From Cinclus cinclus (lineage: Eukaryota; Chordata; Aves; Passeriformes; Cinclidae), in the NCBI RefSeq assembly GCF_963662255.1, contig NC_085049.1, positions 27,436,142-27,500,141 on the forward strand: a DNA stretch of 64,000 bases, read 5' to 3'. Below the pieces are notes generated by a model. The model had not been told where the DNA came from, ran no database searches, and saw only the letters and a list, made by a program, of their open reading frames with translations. Every line of letters starts with the position of its first letter. Position 1 is the stretch's first letter. Both the position numbers and the translations under genes were made by a program. Positions 25,440 to 40,406 of the stretch are shown piece by piece.

Positions 25440-26805
25440 TGGGAAAAGTGCTTCTTACAAAAGGCAGCTGCAAAACAATACGTTATAGACCTCAGAACAA
25501 TTTCTCATTCCATTTAAAAGTGAAAGGAGAGGCAGTCTAGGGGACAAGAGCAGCAGGAGAACAGATCACGGGGCATCCACAAGTCAATAAAAAACAGCAA
25601 TAATGTAATGCAAGGTTAAAATTCCTGTGCTGGGGCTTTGGTGGCAAAGTAATTTCTCAATGCAAATTACAGCCAGAAACTGCACGACTGCCTTTGTAAG
25701 CAGTAACTCACATAAACTGAACAGCTTTACCAGGCAACCTGCCCAACTCAGCTGCAGAGAGGCACAAATACCTCAAAGCAGCTGGGAGGCACAGCGAGTT
25801 TCTAGCAAAGCTCACGGCTTAAGTGTTTACATGAAGTTCTAAAACTTACAGAGCGATAAAGCTAAAGGGTCCTCTCTGGTGTTCCTCTGACCCCACCTTG
25901 GCTAACCGGATTTCTGCTCCTGGACAACCCTAATCATACACATGAAAGAGAGCTGGTGTACTAGGGAGTGCCGTCTATCAAATTAAGCGATAGTCAGGAT
26001 CGTTTCCCAGTCTGGGCTGAGACCACTAGACCAGTTTTGTGTCCAACTGGAGGCAAGACTTCATGCACCAAGAGGGGTGAAAGATGGTTTTGTTATTTTT
26101 AACTTACACAGAGTCTCCCCATCCTTGAGGTCCAACTCTACATTTATCTGTATATACACATAGAGAGTTCTCCTTTCACAAAGACATTTTCCTTTCATGC
26201 TAAACACAGTAAAAATCCAGAACGTTCACACCTGGTTCTGGTTACACAGTAGTAATAGTAATGTGCAAGTAAACAGAGACCAAAAGTCACAAATGAAGAC
26301 GTGTACATGAGGGGGCTGGAACGGAGCTGATTCCAGAAAGAATATTTGTATCTGGCCTGAAATCAGAAATATTGGTACAAAGACAGAATAAAGGCCATCA
26401 GCCAATTTACATCCCCACTGCATGGCCACTGCTCATTTTTGTATCTGGGCTCTTCAAAATGAGTGTGGGAGTCGTGTAAACACTTTAACCCTGGAACTGG
26501 GTGAACTCTGTTGGGTACACAGATGAAGCAACAAACCTAAGCTAACTGTTTGACAGTTAAATTCATTTTTACAAAAACTAACATTTTAAAGATTTATTTC
26601 TTGTTATTTGTTGAAACAGAGGAAAAACAACACTCCTGGGGTGGGAGAGGAGGGGAAGGGAAGAGACAGACCCTGGGTAAAAGTTATTACAACAGCACCT
26701 GGAATTGATCGGCCTGCCTAGGAGAAACACAGGCACTGCCACAACACCACAGGTAATAGCTACTGCCTGAAGCCAAGACAACAGTCCACACTCCACTGAC
26801 AGGTG

Positions 26806-27018
26806 CTATAGATCCAAATCATAATAATCTTCCAGCTCATCATGAAATAAGTCCCACTCGTCCTCAGAATCCGTCAGCTCATCATCACCTCCGGCTGCCA
26901 ACAGCATAAGCAACATCTCACCAAGCTCAAAGGTCACCACCTCATCCTCATCGGTTTCAAAGGGATCACCATTCTCTCGCTCCTCGATGAACTCCCAGAA
27001 CCGATTTCTCCGCTGGGC
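26806..27018 (-). CDS. MKRN1: MKRN1 coding exon 8 (acidic C-terminus, stop)
   Basis: 213 bp including TAG, acceptor TGCAG. It encodes [16 protein letters not shown] and the conserved tail [20 protein letters not shown] through DLDL. Confidence 0.97.
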   Translation of the reverse strand, partial: AQRRNRFWEFIEERENGDPFETDEDEVVTFELGEMLLMLLAAGGDDELTDSEDEWDLFHDELEDYYDLDL

Positions 27019-30000
27019 CTGCAAATGAAACACAGGTGACCAAGTGGTACAAAGTAGGAGCCCTTCCAGAGGCTGACATGCCCCTGGTGCACTTTCTGAC
27101 ATGCATGAAATCACATTTCTCTTTCAGGGAGATACTGACCTCCAGCAGAATTTACCCTTACACACCCCTATTAATGCTACCCAAGATTTCTACTTCAATA
27201 TGTTGTAGGAAAGTTTTTTAAATCTACTCTATCTTGGCCTCCAGCATTCACAAACTTTAGAGCACCACTTCCTTCAAATTCACTGTTACAGAGGTGTATC
27301 AGAAGTGGAAAAAAGTCAGTAATTCCCTATCCTGTTCTCAAGGAAGACATAATGCACACCCCCCCCGTTGTGCTCTCCATCTATTGAAGGGACAATTAAT
27401 CAGCAGCACTAACCCGGTATCTACTTGAGGTTCCTACTTTGGGTCTTTGTGGCTCCTCTTGGCGGCCATCAGGATACTCATGCTTGTAAAAACAGTTCCC
27501 TCCAAATGGACAGCTCCCACGGCCTTCATCAAAATACCTGCATGGCTTGTTGCTGGAAAGGAAAACATTGCAACCCTTACTTCAAGCACACCCCAATCAC
27601 ACTTCAGAACCGCATTTACCCTCAGTCCACAAGGATCTCAGGTACCAGGAGCAGAAGGTATTTTGTGAGTAAAAGACCTACATGCAGAAAAGATTTATTA
27701 CACTGCGTGTGAACTGATGCATGCAGAGGGACACCAATGGTGTGCAGTGCATGAGCTTGGAGTATCTTATGGCTACACCACCAGTGTTTTGTGTAGTGAA
27801 GGGAAAGACTGAGGTGAAAGAACACAGGAATAGCTTTGGGACTGTGTGCATGCATCTGTGGGCAGATAGGCTAAGATGTGTGGTGGTGGAAAGGAGTTGT
27901 GAAAAGGGGCTTTACATAAACACCCTTCTTCATGTGTGCCTTTATCTCTGCAGTCTCAATTTGATAAAAGGCTGCATTGCTCATACCTCATTGCCTCCTT
28001 GTATTTCTGAATGAGTTTCTGCTTCTCTTCCTTCTCCTCCACCCAGTACTCACTTGGAATGACAAAGTTAGATGTGATCCGGCATTCTGGGCAGGACCTG
28101 GGAAACGAACAGACTGCTGCAAAATTCCACATTACAGGGTGCTCTCTCCTATATAACAAGTCATGGCATATATCCATCTTTAAAGAGGTATTGTACCCAT
28201 ATACTTGCTGTACAACCTTTGCAATCTAGACTCTCTTATACATGAAGATAACCTCAACTCTCTTCTTCAAGAACTGAATAGCAATGGCAGCTGGTCAGCT
28301 TGTCTCAGAAAAGCTTGAAAAAACACTTCACACAGACTCCTTTTTCTTTAGAATTAAATAAATTTATTTTGGTATTTTTCCTGTATTTATTTGAGTGGAA
28401 CTTGGTATTTTCTAGAACAGCCTTAAATGGAGAAATGTTTTGCCAACTGAGTAATGCTCTAAGGCAGTAATGAATTAAGCAGCATACATTCTGAACTGGG
28501 TAATCTGTTTCCAGATTCCTGCCTGGGTGTCCAAGACATAAACAGTAACCATTGGACAACATGCTACTAAATAAACAACAGTTATTTACTACCACTGAGT
28601 TTTGCAAACTTAATGGTATTAACCAAATCAGAGTGTAAATGTTTTCCATAGCAATTATTTCACTCCTAAACTAAAAGTTAGTATGCATTAAATGCGGTCT
28701 CTGTGCAGTCTGCATCTGGAAGACTGTTGCAAGTTGTCACAAGTTACTAAGTTCTTCCACAGTAACAAAGCACAATGGAAATGGGAAAGCGCCTCACTTT
28801 ATAATCTTGCTCTCAAATTGTTTAGCACTCCTCCACTTGCGGATGCACTTGAGACAGTAAGTGTGGCTGCAGTTGGAGAGGATCCCAAAGCGGCGCTCGC
28901 TAGGATTGGCTTTCTCATACACCACCTCCATGCAGATCCCACACACCATGTCTTTGCTACGCTGGACGGCAAAGGAAAGCTCCATGTCCTTCTCGTGAGC
29001 TTCAATGCAAGACTGAAAAGGAGACACAAAGAAAACAACTACAGAGATGACTGGGCACCTGGGGAGGTCTACGCAGGTTTCTAAACTCTGTTTGCTGTTT
29101 AGCATAACACATGAAGTGTGATTGAACTGAAAAACAATCTTGATCCTCAAAAAAAAAAAAAATTTGTTCAAGTACTGGGGAACAATCAATTAAGAGTTCA
29201 AATTCCTTCCTGCAGACACCACTCTGAAACATGAAAAGGCAATCTAAAAGACCATCCACTTTGACTAGGCAAAGAACAAAGCTTCCGTATCTTTGAGCAG
29301 ACTGCTCTCCCAACACAGATAAGGAAATCCAGCTGCTTTTGAGTATGGTCCTGGCAGGAAACAGTCTAGTTTACAACCGGAATTTCATTCATTGCCTGAC
29401 CTGCACACACCTTCAAATGAAAGGGAATCAGTAACAAGTGACTGAGGGGAGCTAGGAAGCAATAACTTACAGCTGTTAAACACCAGACTGTTGTTTGCTT
29501 ACCTTTATGTGCTGAGATCTCTGTGCAGCATCAATGGGATGCAAGACCTGCAGGCCACACATATCACACACGTCCCCATGGATATACACGCAGTTTTCTC
29601 CATAACGACATTCTCCTAATGCAGCGTAGGGGCACAGCTCCTTCTTCATCTCCACATCTGCCTGCTGCTTCTCGTATTCTTCCTCAATCACCATTTCCTG
29701 CAAGGGCGCTTCAGCACAGAAAGGAGCAGCTGGCAACAGAATTAAGAACAGTAAGCAATACATTCAGATTTTGAGCACTGGGACTAAAAACATCCAGGGC
29801 TACCCAAACAGAATAGAAATGACCTAGGTTCACTTCAGTCCAAGTCCACACATCCTCAACCTGAACTAAATTATTTTCCATACTAGATTAATTTCAAAGA
29901 CCAATTTCTTCATCCTTCAACCCAGACAAGATTAAAGCTATCAAAGTTTAGTGGTCAGGGAAGATCCATTTGCAGGCTAAGTCCACTTAGAAAAATCGCA

Positions 30001-33000
30001 CTAGTCCTCAGCAGCTTAAATACGCTGTTATACACACAGGTTCAGCAACCATTAAATAAGGCTACAAATCTCTCACTGCTTTTAGAATCAATTTCACTTC
30101 AGCTAAAATTTTCAGAGCAGCTGAAGTTAACAGGTTTTTTTTCCCCCCCAGAAATTACACAGCTGAAGTAATAAAGGTGTATCCAGCATAAGAAAATGCT
30201 AGTATGGCAATACTATACTAGCAATTAGTATTAGTATACTGTTAGCATATTAGTATACTAATTAGTATACTGTTCTTTAGCCTGGACAAACTTTCTGGAT
30301 TCCCATGCATCTGTAGGATTGATAGAAAAGCCAAAAAGCCTGTCCTAAACAGATAGGTAGTCAATTAGCTAGACACACGAACGTAGGAAACTGAAATTCA
30401 GACTATTATCACTGTATTCTAAACTAGCTATCAGTTTTGAAAAATCCTATGTAAATTCCCTTACCCAATTCTAAACTGAACTGAAATCTGTGTCTTTTCA
30501 CCCTTTAGACAGCTACAGCTGAACACTTCTCGCTGTACCTCAAACACATGCTTGTCTGCCCCACCACAAGTCAGCCTTTTGAGATTGTTACATAAGTAGG
30601 ATGATGGCTGCATTAGAAGACAAAAGCAGTCAGTGACAAACTCAAGATGTAATATACATAAAGCATTACTATACTCAGAGCAAACCGGGGAAAGAACAGC
30701 AGTTGGGAGTTTTTTTACATAGCCAGAAGCTGTTACAAGAGTAACAAATCATCTGTGCTATAAGAAAGTGTAGCTTTTAGAAGCTGTTGAAGCACTAAAT
30801 TTGGAGAAGGAAGCCAAAACTACCAAAGGCATACTTGGATAAGTTAAAGTGAAGGAGACTCATCTAAATTAATCAGAAGCTGCACACTCGCACAGTTTTC
30901 ATGCCCGTGGAGCAAAGACATAACAATAGGCATGTATCAGTCTGTAGTTTTAGGACAGAGGAAAAGAAAATCCAGGTCCCTGCAACTTAAGCTTTGAGGA
31001 ATAAGCAGATACTGAAGATTAGTGTAGAAAAATATTAGCTGCTTCAGGTCTGCTTCTTGAACCATCTGACTGTAGTGACCACTCAGTGATCTTGGAGCAG
31101 TCTGTTTGTTAGAAACATATTTATCAAAGCAAGTGAGTAACTCAGTAACAAGTCACCTGGTAACCTGCTCATTTTCAGTCAGAGATTCCCAAACAGAGTA
31201 TATTCATCAGCTCTTCTTCCCCATGAGTTTTAGTAAACTAGTACCAAGTGACAAGAAACCATGTACTAGGCCCTATGTTCTCTCCTGAGTAGCTCAGCAT
31301 AACATGAAAATATGGACTTACTGAAATCCCACTTCCCCTCCCATTTGAAATCCACAGTCTCCACTTCCATAAGAAATAACAAAAATCACAACTACCATTC
31401 AGTTTCTAGTCCCTCAGCCATTGCTTTTGCCAGTGTTTGCTTGAGTTAATGTGGTCACAGGTTTTTTTTACCTAGTTGAGGGCCATGAAGATGGTTGGAG
31501 GGATGGAACACCTCCCCTATGAGGAAAGGCTCAGAGAGTGGGGGTTGTTCAGCCTGGAGAAGAGAAGGCTCCGGGGTGACCTTACTGCAGCCTTCCAGGA
31601 CCTGAAGGGGGCCTATAAGAAAGATGAAGAGGGACTTTTTACAAAGGTTATAGTAATAAGATAAAGCATAACAGTTGCAAACTAAAATTCAACCTGAAAG
31701 ACATTGGGTTTAGATTAGATATTCAGAAGAAACTTTTACTGTGAGGCTAGAACAGCATGCATATCTTCTGTATCTACTGCATTGCAGCAGCTACAGATTT
31801 ACTTCCTCTTTGAAAACACAATTAGAAAAATTCAGAAGACTTCACTGCCTCAGCAATTAGAAATCTGACATCTCTCAGAGTAACATCTGTTCTCTGTGAT
31901 TCCGTTTGCTGCTTTCCAAATCTCTGCTCACCAGTAGGTGGACTCAACTCCCACCTTCTCACTGCCCATTTCCCAGCCAACTGGGTTAAATTCATACTAG
32001 TGGAAAAACTGGTTTGTTACCTTTGATCCACACACCACCTGCTTGCACATGAGGACACACTTCACAGCATTAAACACATTAATCTTTCAGTAGCAGGAAA
32101 CAGACACCAAATTAATGTTTCTTGTATTTCTGCTTTTCTACTCTTCCTCAATTACTGCAGAATATCGAGCAGCAATAGCTGCATTGCAAGTATGGAAACA
32201 TGGCACATTTATACAACTAACAAGTGAATACCTGAAGAATCATCACTATTTTCTATACTAGGTCCTGAAGTCATCTTCAAGATACCAGGTTTAGTCTCAA
32301 ATCAGAACTGTGGTAAAAGGTGAGCATTACAGTCCCACCTATGCACAGCTGAACAGACAACCTTGAATCTTCATCATTTAAAGACAATTTTAAACACACA
32401 GGCTTCTAGGTGACCTTGAGAAATAGGTTTCATTTTGAAGTTTCCAATTATTTGTACATTTCTCCAACGATTTGACAAGAATAATCTGCTTTAAGGCATA
32501 CACTACAAAACACACTGCACACATTTTTATTTCTGTAGCTTAATAAAAACAGTTGCTTCAGAAGAGTTAAGTTTTTTTAAAGTCACCATGGGAATTAGCA
32601 TCATGTAGCGCTGTTCAGAACAGAAACAAAGGAGTACGTTTGTACATTATCAAAGGCTATAAAACAGATTTGCAACAATATTCACAGAAGACAACGCTAT
32701 TTAACTTAATCTGGCACAAGTTTGCATGAAAAGTAAGCCTAACCCCTAGGAAAAAAAATGCTTCAGTAAAACTATGTTAACAGCCTAATGACTTAAGACT
32801 TCAGGAAGAAGCTCCAGTTCTTCTACAAAGGACTGTGTGTATCTAGAAGATCTGTCTGTTCAAACTAGCAATGAATTGATTCCAGTGGAGGGCCAGCCAG
32901 TCATTAATGGGGCTGATGCCCAGGAAAAGAGACTGACTCTTCTCAGATGTGCGAATGACAAAAGACAGAGGCAAGCTGAGGCAGGGAAAAAAATCCAATT

Positions 33001-36000
33001 ACATACCAGGAAAGAGGTCTTCTTTGTGAAAGAAGTAAAACACCACGAAGGATATCCAAAGGTTATGGCCCTTTGAACATCTCCGAGGATAGAGATTTGA
33101 CTAAACAAAGTCCCTGGCAACCTTTAAGCAGGAAATTAACTAGATGACATCCAGAGGTTCCTTCCAATCTAAATATTATATTCTGATTAAAATATTGTAA
33201 AACATCCTTTGTCTCCACAAGCACAGAAGCTGTATCTTTCATGACAGTAAGGCGGCACATCAACAGATAGTGGTCAAGTTCTCACTCCTTTGGGATATGC
33301 TGAAGTCGCAGATCTTTACACAATTCCATAATCAAACTTCTCTACACTAGCAAACTGTTTGTGTCACTTGACCATTACTCTTCACCCTCCTTAAACTGGA
33401 TGGCAGGAGGCTCCAAGGAACACCCTCTAATACTGAGAAGGTAATTCATTTCCCAAATCTGAGAAGTGCCGTGGGGATGAAGTAGTATAACCTGAGCACT
33501 CTATGACTTCTTCAAACTCTTCTGGATGCAAGGTATCAATTTTTAATTCAATCATTTAAGTACTCATAGCTTACTCACACCTTAGAGAGACAAATAATAG
33601 AAATTATGTTAAAGTGAATGCCTTCAGCCTACTTTTCATTTCAATTTGAAGACCGTTATATTTCGGCAGGAAAAATGGATGACAATTATGCTGCTCAAAT
33701 AGTCTGGTCCCATATGATGAGCTTTTTCAGTCTCTCATCGTGAGCTGTTGCAGTATTAGAAAGCTGAGTTCTAGAAAGCTAACTAGAATAAACCATTTTC
33801 AGCCTCTGGACATGGGATTCACAAAAGTAAGCATTAGATTTCAATTCCTTCTACAGGAATCTGTATCTCCACTGAAAAACCTTTGGAAGATTGCAAAACC
33901 ACCCCAAATCAAATCAACCAACCCAAAACACAAAAGCAGCAGATTAACTCTCCAGAGTAGCAATATTAATTTTATCACCAGTAATTTCCTCTCCCATCCC
34001 ACATGCAAACTAAATTTCAAAGGAGCTTCTCAAGTCATTCAGAAACACAGCAAGAGAAAAACAGTCTTGCAGAGACTGACTTGAAATGTACCTGGTTTCA
34101 GAATGAAACAGTCAGACTACTCATGTTGAAAAACCCAAGCTCACTCAAACTGACCAATAAATGTGAATAACTGTACTCAAAAGTATTAAAATAAATGTAC
34201 TACATAGAAACTGTTGAGCTGTGATGGAAATTCACTGTTATCCCATGATCAGCTTACCACGTCCACAGTACGGCTGCCCAGGGACAAACTCCACTGCATT
34301 CACCCAGTCTTCAGCACCTACTCCTGCTGCTGCCAGATCTGTATTTTCATCTTCTATCTCAGCAATAAATTCTTCAACTGTTTCAGGGAGCGATGCAAAC
34401 TCTGAGGACACTGATGGATAGATTTCTGCTTCTGGATTCACATCAGTCACCTCTTCCTGTATTAGTGGCTTGGTATGTTCATATCTAAAAAGTTAAAACA
34501 CATGATGTCAGTTTTCCACAACAAAAAATACCTCCAGAAAGCAGGCCCATGTATTGAAAATAAACTAATGAAGATGTGAACACGCTATTTGGAAGGAGGA
34601 CCCAGAAATGGCTGGGAAGAGAAAGTTACTGATGACCCTTTACAGAGAAATGCTTCCACTTGCGCAATCTGTCACCATCGCTTAAGAAAACCTAAGGTAT
34701 TCCGAGATTCTGGAGAAAAAAACGAGGACAATTCTTACTTAACTTACACAGAAAGATCTTCAAATGTATCCCAAATCGATCAGTTATCTATTACACATGT
34801 GTAGCATTGCTGAATGAGAAAAGTTAGTTCCTTCAGCTTTACAAAGAGAAGACTAAGGTCAGACACTGCTGTCTCCAACTACCTCATGGGAAGCCACAGG
34901 AAAGATCAGCTAGAGTCTTCCAAGAGGTGCAGTGACAGGATGACAGTAGACACCAGTCCAAAATGTGAAGTTACAGTTTTAAATATTAGGAAAAAAAAAT
35001 TGCTGGAGGAGTAGTTAAACACTAGATTGGGTGCACAATTTTTATGCTTGCAGACTGTCAGAACTTGGCTGGACAATGCCTTGGGCAACCTGGACTCTGC
35101 TGGCACAGATTCAGAGATCCCCACCAACATTAATGATTCTTTTCCTGTGTCTAAGCATCTTGCCTCATGCAGATTTTACATTGAATCTGAGTAGCTATTT
35201 CTAATGCCTCTTTCAACTCTTTGTGGAAAATGATAATCAGAACACTTTGAGCCCTACCACCCACAATAAACAGGAAGGCACCATTTACCTCAAAAATCTG
35301 TCTTTCAGCAACTAGGAGACTACCTGGGGAAAACAAATGACAAATATACCATTGTAGTCTTAGATATTTGCTGACTAATTTCAAGGACAACAGGAGGGAA
35401 TTTTTTGAAATCATACAGAAATTTGAAATGACTGATTCATTTAGCTTGTGTCAGATTAAAAACACCAGTGTCACAGTTCTTGCACACTAAAGAGATGTTC
35501 CTAACCAAACACCAGCTTGGAAATCCTAATCCTATTGAGCATAAATTTAAAATTCATGCCTTCAGATCTCTACATCTGTGGCTTCCAAGGTGTGTGTACC
35601 ATACGAGGTGCCCAAGGCAACCCAGTGGGGTGCAGGGAGGAAATACTAGAACTCAGTGGATTTTTCCCCTTTAAAAATACAATAAATTACTATTATTATT
35701 AAGATATATGCTGAAGGCAATGTCCTCACAGTCCATAGATCAGAGGGCCCGTGTGTGGTACATGCGAGGTGCCCTGAAGGAGGTGTTCCACCACCCAGTG
35801 GGTTGACAGTGGCATCCTCCTTGTGTGCTCACTTTCAGCAAATTGTGACATACTGCAGTTTGCCAGTGCCCACTTAATGAATCAACAGATTATCTGATCT
35901 TGTTTTACCTAAATTAACCCTGACAAAGCGAACAAGTGGCTTGAAGAGATGCCTCCAAATGTGGGCTGATGACAACACTGATAATGTGAACAAAAGCCAA

Positions 36001-39000
36001 CAAAAAAATGTCAGAGCTAACACTTCTACTCCTACTATGAGCTACTCATCAGCCACACTACAAAGTAAAACAAAGCAACCTGATCAGCTCTTGAACTCAG
36101 GGGGAGGGGAACCACAGAAGAGACTGAGACTACCAAGAAGGCAGTCTGAAATATGGATTTACATTCACTATAATGAAGAACAGTGCCCTCAGTGTATACT
36201 GTACCTTGAGATATTAGCTACTGAAAGGATTAAGTCATCTCAACTTGCAAGGGACTGAAAATCAAAACATCCAGAACACAGAGACAAACCTCCACAACTT
36301 TTTCCAAGATGTTTCAAGTCATGTGCTACTCAATCCAGTACTTTGCAGAACTTCACAATAAGGGTTTAGCAATCTCTTCTGAGCCTTGTTACGTAACAAA
36401 GACAAAAAGCCATATGCCACTGGACCACTTTTTCTTCCTATTGTGGTAAAAAATGACTGAAAGAACTCATGTAAAACACTATGGTGACAAAGTAAAAGGC
36501 ATTGCTTTGTCAGCAAATGCTGCTGGGAGATGCATAAAAAACACTGCTAGAGATTTGCAGAGCCAAGTAGTAGAACAAATTTTGCAGTGTGGGAAGTTTG
36601 CTGTATAGCAAAAGGAAAAGTACAGATGTTTTTCCACATGTCTCAGCTTATGATACTTGCTACATTCTGTTTCAATAATAAACTACTTTATGTGAGATAC
36701 CAAAGAAAAGATGTACCAGTAGAGAAACATTCTCAACAAATTACTTCTTTAAGACAAAAAGACTTACTGGAGGAGATATTTTCTCAATAGCAGACAATTA
36801 TTTTAATTTTTAAAATATGCTTTATGGAAAAACTGTGCAAGTAAAACCACTGAAACAGCAGCTGCTCTGACCACAGTAAGAGATTCCAGGGTAAGTTTGC
36901 AGGCACAGCACCCCACCAGAAATTCATCACTGCATCATTCATAGACAAGATATTGTAGCAAAGATAGATCCAGAAGCACCCAAGTGACATTAGAGAATGT
37001 CATCAATATAGACCTTTAAATGCTCAAATATTTAGCACAGTTATGAGGTGGAGAGCCACCATGAAAATCTTCTGTCCCACACAGATGTTTGCTGATTATT
37101 TCATGGTAAAGCACTTAAAAACTGTCACAGATGAGTTATGCATGTTTATTTCACCAAGACAAGGTGCACCAAATTTTCTGCCCTTTTCTGTGATGACAAG
37201 TCAGCGCCAGATATTAAAAAAATTAAAAATAAAAAATATTTTAAAAACCTGAGCAGATATTAAAAAAAAAAAAAAAAAAATCAAACCCAAACCAACCAAA
37301 CCCAACCACATTCAAACTGTCCCTCCAAGATAAGGTAATTCTATGAAGATAACTGCTTTTTGAAGGAAATTTGTAGTATGAAGATAACACTTGGAAAATG
37401 AAGCTTTCTCACCATTATGTGGTTCTATTGCCAAAAACTACCCATGTGTGTCAACTATGACAAAACCTTTCAGATCCTGTACACTTAAAAAAAATAGTGA
37501 TTTGTCTAAAATGCTCAAAAACCTTTCAAATTCAGAATTCCAGTGTATTTTGGACCCATTTGCTAAAAACCTAAAAACTCAACACCTTCCAGTTAATGTG
37601 CACTAACAGCTGATTGACATCAGGGAAGGTGGAAATGTACTAGCTAAATTTATCACACATCAGTACATGCAGCCAACAATACACTTCCTTTTGGATCTGC
37701 ATATCTTTGTGAAAGATCTTTTTCCGCTACAATCGCCATTAAAACCAAGGACTGAAATAAACTGAACTTAGAATGATACCTTGAAATAACTGTAGAACAA
37801 AATGTTACACTGAGATTTTAAATAGTAAGAAAGTCCACTGAATCAACATTATTGTCAATAAAAAATATTATTAACAATAAGGGCTTTTAGTGACAGTAAA
37901 AATTGCTTTGGACTGTTTATACTCTTTTTCAAATTCTGGTTTGGGGTTATGTTTTATAATGGACATGACACTAGTATAGTAGTAGAGGTAGATATATACA
38001 TATAAACTATAAATAAATGTGTATGTTGGTGGGAGCTCAAAAATATTAAAGTGATGGGGTTCACGATCCAAAGTCGGAAGACCACTGATCTACATGATCA
38101 AAACAACACTGGCAGAGAGAACACTACAGAGAGGTTTTCTTTGTTATCTTTCTTACACATATTAACCCTTCATTAAACAAGAAAGCAAAGCTAACTATGA
38201 GCTACTATATAAAATCACGATGCAAACATTTAATCACAAATTACAGCTGGAGTAAGACAGGATGTTAAAACTTCTTGTAAGTTTTAATAAAATGAATGGT
38301 GAAACATTCCTAAGCCCTTGTAAAGCTTTGCTCCACTAGGAAAGTATCTGTTTTTCTTCTTCACAATTTCTTTCATTATAATTTCAAGGGTATAGAACCA
38401 CTCATAGGATGTTTTCATAAAGTAAAGCTATTTTGTATAGGCAACATTTTCGAACTTGTATTACAAACTCCGGTTACTTTTCCAAAATGGTAGTTCCAGT
38501 GTCAGAGTACCAACTCCTCAAGAGAAAACACAAAGAAAACAATTCTTACCTATTTAGGCTTTTATGATCACTTAAATAGTGTAACTCAGTTTCATCCATT
38601 CAGCTAGTCTGAAAGTAGTCTCAGATTTCAATTACATACTCATGTTATTAATAAAATATAAGAAAACTCCCCACACTGACAACTATCTCTTTTATGAAAG
38701 CCAGTTATCACCTTGCCTTTGCTCATTTATTTGCATAGCACACACAAGAAGGTCAGTGCAAAGTTAAATTTATAAATATCTGAAGTTGCTATGGAAAAGG
38801 AAAGCACTAAGATTTACTGTCTTTCCCTGAGCTCTCTACTCAGGGGTTCAGAGTGAAAGGACTCTTGCATGATGGCCAGGGGCATTTCCTTACCTGCAGT
38901 GATCTCCATAAGCACAGCATCCTCGCTGGTAATACCTGCACACCATGGTGGACTGACTGGTGGAGAGGTCATGGGAGTAGCGGCAGTTGTCTCCCTCCTT

Positions 39001-40373
39001 GCAGACTCCATGCATGAAGTATCTGTAAGAGAACATAATGGTGAGTTAAGGAGAGCACTGAAGCTGCAAAAGTATTTGGATGATCTTATTATTCTATAAA
39101 TCAAGGTATGCTGCATTAAGAACAGCACTGAAAATTCATGGGAGCCTGCCCCAGTATAGCCACAAAAATAAGAACATCTGAGGAAAGATGAAGCCTCAGC
39201 TACTCCAGTGAACTGCGCACACTTGGGGACCTGCTTTTACAAAAAAAGCCTGGGGAAAAGAAACCAAACCTCTAGAAGCAAAGTTATCCTGGACTGTGAC
39301 ACTAAGAGAAAAGAGTCTTGGACCAAGTACATTGGCACTAAGTTCTACTTGTAGCCCCTCTGTCCCAACACAAATGAAAAACTTACAGAAACCCAACAAT
39401 GGATACAAGAATCAAATCCAGACACATCGTAAATCACCCAAGGCTTTAAATTTATTCTGGATTCATAAGTAATTCAATCAAATGTGATTTCCTCTCCAAG
39501 AATGAAAAACATGTTTGTGATGGATAATTACATCTGACAAAACACACACATTAGTTCCTGCAATAGGAGAAATAAATTGAAGCACCCTGCTTCAATCCTG
39601 TGCTGCTTGTCTTGAAAAACTTGGACAGTTTCAAAGCTTTTGAGGACAGTTTCATCAATTTTAGCATGTCAAGTAGCACATTTTTAATTCAGCATCTTCA
39701 ATTCAGTATTCAAGAGAACTGAAGAGTGGTTTTCAAGATTTTTTCAATTTTAACCTAGAAGAACTAGCTTCTAGAAATTAAATGCACCATAACTGTTCAG
39801 AGTCAGTATGTTCAAAACTACAACTGAAAAGTTCAAGTACACCTTTCCCAATCCACATAAAAGTATTAGCCAAGAAAAAAAGGAAAAAAATGAAACAAGT
39901 CCTGTGTAAAAACTCAATCCCTAAATGTTTACCAACACTTCAGTTTAGAAGGAAGCCACACTGTAAGTAGAGCTACATCTGCAATCCCATGTTAGGGAAA
40001 TATTAAAACCCGAGGCTGAATGTTTAGAGAGCTGATAACCCTACATGCCAGTATCACTGGTGTATTCAACATACTAAGAATAAAAAAAAAAAAATCTCAA
40101 CTAGCCTTACAGACCACAAGCTGACACTTGCCATCAGGCTGCAATTCACACTCAAAACACTCAAATTCACATTCCAAATCCTCTATCTCTACCCTATAGA
40201 CAAATTAACCTGGTAAGAAATGTGATCTTACACAAAAATCAAGCAGTACAAGTCCCAGACAAGGCTCTGCAGGGTCAGGTGGAGGCATAAAAAGCTATGC
40301 CAGCAGGAATAAGGTGTTGCAAAAACAGAATAAGACCCATTCCTGCTATACAACCAGTACTCTCCACCACGAA

Positions 40374-40406
<33 letters not shown>

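Larger units (their letters stand above)
19604..26805. other. tail-to-tail intergenic region and 3' UTRs of RAB19 and MKRN1
   Basis: RAB19 (plus) and MKRN1 (minus) converge here. The left part should hold the RAB19 3' UTR and the right part (roughly 25.4-26.8 kb) the MKRN1 3' UTR. Between them I see only short chance ORFs, A/T tracts and unique-looking sequence, with no recognisable gene or RNA. Confidence 0.7.
29730..34257. other. MKRN1 intron 3 with two CR1 fragments
   Basis: 4.5 kb without other exons. It holds a short TAGTATAC repeat cluster near 30.2 kb and two plus-oriented CR1 3' fragments at 31.5 and 32.9 kb. Confidence 0.75.
34485..38893. other. MKRN1 intron 2 with CR1 fragment and A-rich tract
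   Basis: 4.4 kb, AT-rich. It contains a diverged CR1 copy (34.8-35.1 kb), a pair of similar 50-60 bp segments (35.6 and 35.75 kb) and a poly(A)/ACC tract at 37.26 kb. No other gene is recognised. Confidence 0.7.

Noticed and set aside
30198..30275. TAGTATAC repeats considered as a CRISPR-like array
   Set aside because: Irregular spacing, no unique spacers, and a vertebrate nuclear setting.
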